Shown here piece by piece: positions 58,804-64,000 of a DNA stretch of 64,000 nt. The notes below the pieces were generated by a model. The model was not told the DNA's origin and did not search any database. It saw nothing but the letters and a program-made list of their open reading frames with translations. Both the position numbers and the translations under genes were made by a program. Source of the stretch: Mucilaginibacter cryoferens (GTDB lineage Bacteria > Bacteroidota > Bacteroidia > Sphingobacteriales > Sphingobacteriaceae). The stretch spans positions 100,046-164,045 of the forward strand of contig NZ_JACHCR010000015.1 of assembly GCF_014205845.1 (NCBI RefSeq), read 5' to 3'. How positions within the stretch are numbered: the stretch's first letter is position 1; every line of letters starts with the position of its first letter.

Positions 58804-61800
58804 ATGATAAATTTTTACGGCAAACCATTGCCTATACTTAGAAAATGCATGCGCATTTCAACAATAATAATTGGCATCCAAATCTGCTGCTCCTCTATCC
58901 TCATGGCCACCACGGGCACAAGAGCACAGGAGATGAACCTAAACCTTGTAAACGCCAGCGTTAAACAGGTATTTAAACGTATTGAACAACAGGCCAAAGT
59001 GTCTTTTGTTTATGACGATCAAATACTTAACAACTTACCGGCCTTAACACTCAACGTAAAAAATCAGCAACTATCCCTTGTTTTAAAACAACTACAGGAT
59101 AAAACCCAGTTACAGTTTAAAATTGTTGGCAACTACATTGGTGTAGCCCAAAAATTATCTGATATCCCCCAGTTAGCCCCTTCGGCTACCCCGGCTGATA
59201 AAAACAACAGCATAAAAATTAAGGGTACCGTACGCGATGCAACCGGCCAGCCCGTAATTGGTGTTACCATTACCTTAAAGGGCAGTAAACAAGGCACACA
59301 AAGTAATGTTAACGGCCAGTTTACCATTGATGCCAACATTGGCGATGTATTGGTATTTAATTACATAGGCTATATTAAAAAAGAAGTAACCATCAATTCG
59401 CCAGAGACCTTATCTATTGTTTTGAGTGAAGACTCGCAACAGCTTGGCGAAGTTGTGGTAACAGCCCTGGGTATTAAAAAAGAGCGTAAAGCCTTAGGGT
59501 ACTCTGTTACCGAAGTTAAAGGCGACGAACTAACCCAGGCCCGCGAGCCAAACGTAATGAACTCGCTTGAAGGCAAGGTGGCCGGCTTAAACGTAAGCCC
59601 TACTGCCGGTGGTCCGGGTTCATCGTCAAACGTAATTATCCGTGGTGTTTCCAGCTTATCGCAAACCAGCCAGCCGCTATATGTGGTAAATGGTGTACCG
59701 ATGGAAAATACGCCAAATTCTGCAATGGGTAATCAATATGATAACCAGCCAGATCTTGGCGATGCGGTGGGCAACATCAACCCCGATGATATTGAAAGCA
59801 TATCTGTACTAAAAGGTGCTGCGGCATCTGCACTATACGGTTACCGGGGTAAAGCGGGTGTTATACTAATAACAACCAAAAGCGGTAAAGATAGCGGCAT
59901 CGAGTTTAACTCCAACTTTGTTACCGAAAGCGTTACCAACCCTACCAACTGGCAACATGTATATGGTAGTGGCGCAAACGGCGTTAAACCGGCTACCCAA
60001 AATGATGCATTTCAATCGGGCCAGTCAAGCTGGGGTGCAAGGTTAGATGGATCGAGCGTTATACAGTTTGATGGCGTATCCCGCCCTTATGTTGAGCATG
60101 CCGATAACCTTAAAAACTTCTATCGCGATGGCAATACCGCTACCAATACCATCGCTTTCAACAAAAGCTTTACAGGTGGTTCTATCCGTTTTTCGGCCAG
60201 CGACCTGCATAATAACGCCATCACCCCAAATTCGGGTTTAAACAGGCAAACATTTAACTTAACGGGCAACTACGATATTACCAAACACCTAAGCCTTGAT
60301 GTACGCAACAACTACATATTGGAGCAGGCACACAACAGGCCATTCCTAAGCGACGGCCCGGGTAACTCTAACTACAATGTTACTTTTTTGCCTACCAGTG
60401 TTGATGTGTTAACGCTTAAAAAAGCTACCAATCCCGATGGCACCGAGTACGCTTACTCTGCAAATGCTTATGCTACCAATCCTTATTTCGCGGCAAATAA
60501 CTTTATAAACAACACTACCCGCGAGCGCTTAATATCATCGGCAAGCTTGCGCTACAATTTTGATAGTGGTTACTTTATACAGGCCCGTGCAGGCCGCGAT
60601 GCTTATAACGACAGGTATACATCTGTTGTACCAACCGGAACAGCATACCGCCCGCTGGGTTCAATAGCCGAAAACACTACCAACTTTTACGATATCAACA
60701 CCGACGTTTTATTAGGCAAAACCTTTAAAATAAAAGATTTCACTATAGCCCCCAATATCGGCGGTAGCTACAGACGTACAAAATCAGAATTTTTTGGTCT
60801 TAACGGCAGCAATTTCGCGGTACCTTATGTGTATGTGATCACTAATGCCAGTCAGCAATCAACACCAACTTATACTCCGTCAGATCAAAAAGTTAATTCG
60901 GTTTACGGTACATTAGAGGTTGATTACAAAAACTTCCTGTATGTTACCGGATCTTTACGTAACGATTGGTTCTCTACCCTTGCTACACCAGGCATCAATA
61001 ACCCATTAAATAAGGTATATCCATCTGTAACAGGTTCATTTGTATTCTCTGAACTTTGGCAACCAAGCTGGTTAAGCTTTGGTAAACTGCGCGCCGGCTA
61101 TGCAAGAGTAGGGCAAGCAACCTCGCCTTACCAAACACAACTGGCTTACGGCTTTAACAGCGCTTCGCTTAATGGTAACCAATTGGGTATTATCTCTAAC
61201 TTAAATATCCCGAATAGCAGCCTGATTGCGTCTATAGCATCTGAGCTTGAAATTGGTACCGAAATGCGCTTGTTTAAAGACAGGTTAAGTTTAGATGTAA
61301 CCTGGTATAACAAAAACTCAAAAGACGAGATCGTATTTGCTCCTGCTTCGGTAACCTCTGGTTACGGCGGCGCGGTATTAAACTTTGGTCAGCTGCGTAA
61401 CCGCGGTGTGGAGGCCCTGGTTTCTGGCTACCCTGTTAAAACAAGAGATTTTAGCTGGAACGCGGCGTTTAACGGATCTATAAACAACAATACTGTAGTA
61501 TCCCTTGCTGCTGGTCAAACTTCATCGCCGGGTGCAACTTCACGTAGCGGTAATGGCTTTACCCAGGATATTGTGGGTAAACCAATTGACCAGATCATGG
61601 CTTTTGATTACAAACGCGATGCAAGCGGAGCTATATTAAAAGATGCTGCAGGCGTACCGCTACAGGGCGATCTGAAATCATACGGTTCGGCTTATGGAAA
61701 ATGGACAGCCGGTTTTACCAACACATTCAATTACAAAAGACTTAACTTCTCGTTCCTGATAGATGGTAAATTTGGAGGCAAAATTTTCTCGGCAACAGAT

Positions 61801-62160
61801 TATTATGGCTATGTATTAGGCTTACACCAGGCAACTTTGGTTAACCGCGATGCATTGGGTACCCAGGCATCAAGCTACTATACTACTTTGGCCAATAACG
61901 TATCGAGCCTGTTTGTACAGGATGCCAGCTTTATCAAATTTCGCCAGGCAACTCTCGGTTACAGTTTCCCGGGTAAATTATTTAACAACGTAATTAAAGG
62001 TGCCACACTTAGTTTAGTTGGCCGCAACCTGTTTTACATTCATAAGAAAACAGACAACATCGACCCTGAATCGATATACAGCTACAATGCTGCCGGTTTA
62101 GAGTTAGGTGGTGTGCCGCCAACCCGCACCTTTGGTTTAAATCTGAGTGTTAAATTATAA
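58804..62160 (+). CDS. SusC/RagA-type transporter with STN domain (second unit)
   Basis: A 1118-aa TonB-dependent transducer. The signal peptide ends near residue 41 (TRAQ). An STN domain lies at about 43-112 (VKQVFKRIEQQAKVSFVYDD), a carboxypeptidase-like domain at about 138-212 (IKGTVRDATGQPVIGVTITL), a TonB box (LGEVVVTALGIKKE) and then the plug (VLKGAAASALYGYRGKAGV). The barrel ends in FGLNLSVKL. FecR control is expected. SusD follows 25 bp after the stop. No enzyme gene lies inside the window, so the substrate cannot be guessed. Confidence 0.94.
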   Translation: MINFYGKPLPILRKCMRISTIIIGIQICCSSILMATTGTRAQEMNLNLVNASVKQVFKRIEQQAKVSFVYDDQILNNLPALTLNVKNQQLSLVLKQLQDKTQLQFKIVGNYIGVAQKLSDIPQLAPSATPADKNNSIKIKGTVRDATGQPVIGVTITLKGSKQGTQSNVNGQFTIDANIGDVLVFNYIGYIKKEVTINSPETLSIVLSEDSQQLGEVVVTALGIKKERKALGYSVTEVKGDELTQAREPNVMNSLEGKVAGLNVSPTAGGPGSSSNVIIRGVSSLSQTSQPLYVVNGVPMENTPNSAMGNQYDNQPDLGDAVGNINPDDIESISVLKGAAASALYGYRGKAGVILITTKSGKDSGIEFNSNFVTESVTNPTNWQHVYGSGANGVKPATQNDAFQSGQSSWGARLDGSSVIQFDGVSRPYVEHADNLKNFYRDGNTATNTIAFNKSFTGGSIRFSASDLHNNAITPNSGLNRQTFNLTGNYDITKHLSLDVRNNYILEQAHNRPFLSDGPGNSNYNVTFLPTSVDVLTLKKATNPDGTEYAYSANAYATNPYFAANNFINNTTRERLISSASLRYNFDSGYFIQARAGRDAYNDRYTSVVPTGTAYRPLGSIAENTTNFYDINTDVLLGKTFKIKDFTIAPNIGGSYRRTKSEFFGLNGSNFAVPYVYVITNASQQSTPTYTPSDQKVNSVYGTLEVDYKNFLYVTGSLRNDWFSTLATPGINNPLNKVYPSVTGSFVFSELWQPSWLSFGKLRAGYARVGQATSPYQTQLAYGFNSASLNGNQLGIISNLNIPNSSLIASIASELEIGTEMRLFKDRLSLDVTWYNKNSKDEIVFAPASVTSGYGGAVLNFGQLRNRGVEALVSGYPVKTRDFSWNAAFNGSINNNTVVSLAAGQTSSPGATSRSGNGFTQDIVGKPIDQIMAFDYKRDASGAILKDAAGVPLQGDLKSYGSAYGKWTAGFTNTFNYKRLNFSFLIDGKFGGKIFSATDYYGYVLGLHQATLVNRDALGTQASSYYTTLANNVSSLFVQDASFIKFRQATLGYSFPGKLFNNVIKGATLSLVGRNLFYIHKKTDNIDPESIYSYNAAGLELGGVPPTRTFGLNLSVKL

Positions 62161-62185
62161 TCAACTACAACTAATCTTATTAAAG

Positions 62186-63796
62186 ATGAAAAAAATATTA
62201 AACTACTCCGCGATAATGCTTGCGGGAATCCTGATATGCTCGGGATGCAGAAAGGATTTTGAAAAAACCAATACCAACCCGGCTACTTATAACCAAAACT
62301 CATTTAACCCTAATTATGTATTAACCAGCGCGCAATTGGGCTACACAGGCAGCACCGATTTTAGCTACGATACATGGAGAGGTAATTTAATCTACTGCTC
62401 AACCATGATGCAGGGCTTTAGTACGGTTATTGGCTACTGGGCCGGCGATAAATACTTTCTAAACGCGGGTTATACTGCGGCATACTGGGGCTTTTCGGCA
62501 AGTACGCCAACCGGCGGCGATGGCGCTTACCCGGAACAAGTGCGGCCCATTGTTGATGTTGTACAATCAACTACGGGCAAACCGGCTTACGCCAACCTGC
62601 ACCAGATTGCCCGCATTATGCGCGCCCTTATATTTGAGCGCATTACAGACTTGTATGGCGATGTACCTTACTCACAGGCCGGTTTGGGGTACTACGATAA
62701 AACCTATTTCCCTAAATACGATTCGCAGCAATCTATTTATACCGATATGCTGAAAGAGGTTACCGAAGCGGTTGCTGCTTTAAATCCATCGGGCGATATT
62801 CCATCGGGCGATGTTATTTACAAAGGCGACATTGGCAAATGGCAGCGTTTTGGTAATACCTTAATATTACGCATGGCTATGCGCCTGAGTAACATTGACC
62901 CTGCGACAGCCAAAACCTATGTTACGCAGGTAATTGGTAAAACAATGACCAGTAATGACGATAACGCGTTTGTTTTAGGCGATGCAACCGGCGGCCGCGC
63001 AACTATTAACCGCAACAGCCAGATATTACTGGGCGATGGCGGACAGGAAAACTATTATGTACGCTGGTCTAAAACATTTATAGATCAGTTAAAAAGCACT
63101 AACGACCCACGCCTTGGCGCGGTTGCGGTAACTGCCTTATACCTTAACGATGGTACAAAAGTCCAAAACCCGGCTGCAAATGCAAACCCTGCTGTACAAA
63201 AAGGTATGCCTAATGGTAAAGATCTGAGTGCATCGCCAACATTGGCTATTTATTCAGACCCAAGCTTTACCGGCTTTAACGATTACTCATCGGCAGCCCC
63301 TGGTCTAATAAAAAGAAACGGACCAACCTTCATTTTAACCTATGCCGAATCTGAATTATTATTAGCCGATGCCGCAGCGCGTTTAAGCGTAGGCGGTAAT
63401 GCTGCTACACACTACCATGATGGTGTTAAGGCAGCAATTACTTACCTAAGCCAGTACGATGCTGCCGCTACCGTAAGCGATGCCACAGCCGAAGCTTACG
63501 TAACAGCACATCCTTATAATTCGGCTAATGGTTTAAACATGATAAACACCCAATACTGGTTGTTATGTAACACTATGCTCGACTTTTATGAGTCGTGGTC
63601 TAACTGGCGCCGTTCGGGTTTCCCTGTGCTTACCCCGGTTAACTACCCTGGCAACAACACAGGCGGCACCATACCACGCCGTTTCCCCTACCCTGTTATT
63701 GAGGCCGGTACCAACACCGCCAATTACAATACAGCCCACAACGCTGTACCTGGCGGAGACCTGTTAACCTCACGCGTTTGGTGGGATAAAAACTAA
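62186..63796 (+). CDS. SusD/RagB-family nutrient-binding lipoprotein (second unit)
   Basis: Starting at the ATG at 62186 the protein has 536 aa with lipobox ICSGC (Cys21), followed by RKDFEKTNTNPA. It resembles the SusD-like_2 branch, like the SusD of the phosphorus locus (ARIMRALIFERITDLYGDVP, YAESELLLADAAARLSVGG). An in-frame ATG 13 codons upstream overlaps the SusC stop and would spoil the signal peptide. A terminator follows. Confidence 0.9.
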   Translation: MKKILNYSAIMLAGILICSGCRKDFEKTNTNPATYNQNSFNPNYVLTSAQLGYTGSTDFSYDTWRGNLIYCSTMMQGFSTVIGYWAGDKYFLNAGYTAAYWGFSASTPTGGDGAYPEQVRPIVDVVQSTTGKPAYANLHQIARIMRALIFERITDLYGDVPYSQAGLGYYDKTYFPKYDSQQSIYTDMLKEVTEAVAALNPSGDIPSGDVIYKGDIGKWQRFGNTLILRMAMRLSNIDPATAKTYVTQVIGKTMTSNDDNAFVLGDATGGRATINRNSQILLGDGGQENYYVRWSKTFIDQLKSTNDPRLGAVAVTALYLNDGTKVQNPAANANPAVQKGMPNGKDLSASPTLAIYSDPSFTGFNDYSSAAPGLIKRNGPTFILTYAESELLLADAAARLSVGGNAATHYHDGVKAAITYLSQYDAAATVSDATAEAYVTAHPYNSANGLNMINTQYWLLCNTMLDFYESWSNWRRSGFPVLTPVNYPGNNTGGTIPRRFPYPVIEAGTNTANYNTAHNAVPGGDLLTSRVWWDKN

Positions 63797-63819
63797 TTTA
63801 TCAGCATTACTAAATAACA

Positions 63820-63846
63820 AAAGCTGCCTCCGAAAGGGGCAGCTTT
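63820..63846 (+). terminator. Rho-independent terminator of the second SusCD unit
   Basis: AAAGCTGCC pairs with GGCAGCTTT across a 9-nt loop, followed by TTT. It lies 23 bp after the SusD stop. Confidence 0.85.
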
Positions 63847-63891
63847 TTTGCGTTATAAAGTGATTAAGAATTTACATAACACCCTCGCCAC

Positions 63892-64000
63892 CGTCATTGC
63901 GAGTAACAACCGGGGGTAACCCAGAAAAAACAGTAATGACATCTTAAAAAAAGACCGTCCTTGCGAGGAGGTACGACGAAGCAATCCCCTACTTACAGGG
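63892..64000. repeat. Partial intergenic repeat cut by the window end
   Basis: GTCATTGCGAG (63893-63903) and the near-copy GTCCTTGCGAG (63957-63967), followed by GAGGTACGACGAAGCAATCC, have the wording of dispersed intergenic repeats of this bacterial family. The element runs past the right edge, so its full length is unknown. Confidence 0.4.

Overview
The window reads as chromosome of a saprophytic Bacteroidota, most likely family Sphingobacteriaceae (Mucilaginibacter- or Pedobacter-like). The reasons are four SusC/SusD pairs, two ECF sigma/FecR switches feeding STN-domain SusC receptors, many lipoproteins with a Cys-Lys start to the mature chain, a 70-aa family known to me only from Bacteroidota, and TTG-N20-TAnnTTTG promoters. 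Everything here was read by eye; no similarity search was run, so family names are recognition calls and genus is an inference.

Layout. (1) 1-2355: a phage scrap with a terminase large subunit, the probable tail of a small subunit, and two small genes, but no portal or capsid. (2) 2513-17023: a phosphorus-acquisition locus. It holds a Tat-exported phosphocholine-type phospholipase C, an FAD amine oxidase of the phosphonate-linked TIGR03364 type, a DUF5690 membrane carrier, a phosphonatase-like HAD enzyme, an XRE-cupin regulator, a PhnZ-like HD oxygenase, a SusC/SusD pair, an alkaline-phosphatase-fold enzyme and a glycerophosphodiester phosphodiesterase. (3) 17136-21044: a TonB receptor/HmuY-like lipoprotein pair with a divergent AraC regulator, probably for heme. 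(4) 21080-23206: an AT-rich restriction-modification cassette (methyltransferase, controller protein, BamHI/BglII-like nuclease). (5) 23620-42467: a Tat-signal Gfo/Idh/MocA oxidoreductase, then a polysaccharide utilization locus on the minus strand with a GH106-type rhamnosidase, ECF sigma, FecR, two tandem SusCD pairs and a surface lipoprotein. (6) 42959-46041: a GH11 xylanase lipoprotein, a SUMF1-type lipoprotein, a proline-rich secreted peptide and an alpha/beta hydrolase. (7) 46151-47982: two tRNA-Leu and two tRNA-Lys genes around a beta-propeller protein. (8) 48147-56504: a 1921-aa helicase-nuclease, a small Bacteroidota protein, a HigBA toxin-antitoxin pair and a ChrA transporter. (9) 56930-63796: a second ECF sigma/FecR/SusC/SusD unit.

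How the parts work together. The strongest candidate for an under-described system is region 2. Outer-membrane import (SusCD), periplasmic release of head groups (phospholipase C, GDPD, phosphatase-fold enzyme) and cytoplasmic C-P bond cleavage (amine oxidase plus phosphonatase-like HAD, and PhnZ-like oxygenase) are interleaved. Four promoters inside the locus carry variants of one palindromic element built on TTTAGTATTG / CAATACTAAA, which fits control by the XRE-cupin protein encoded in the middle. I read it as a TonB-dependent pathway for phosphonates or phosphonolipids; this is inference from gene content and shared sites.

Other points of note are a C-box-like palindrome between the divergent methyltransferase and controller genes, a LacI-type palindrome overlapping the -33 box of the GH11 xylanase promoter, a SusC that lacks the usual N-terminal domain, and the large helicase-nuclease downstream of duplicated tRNA-Lys genes.
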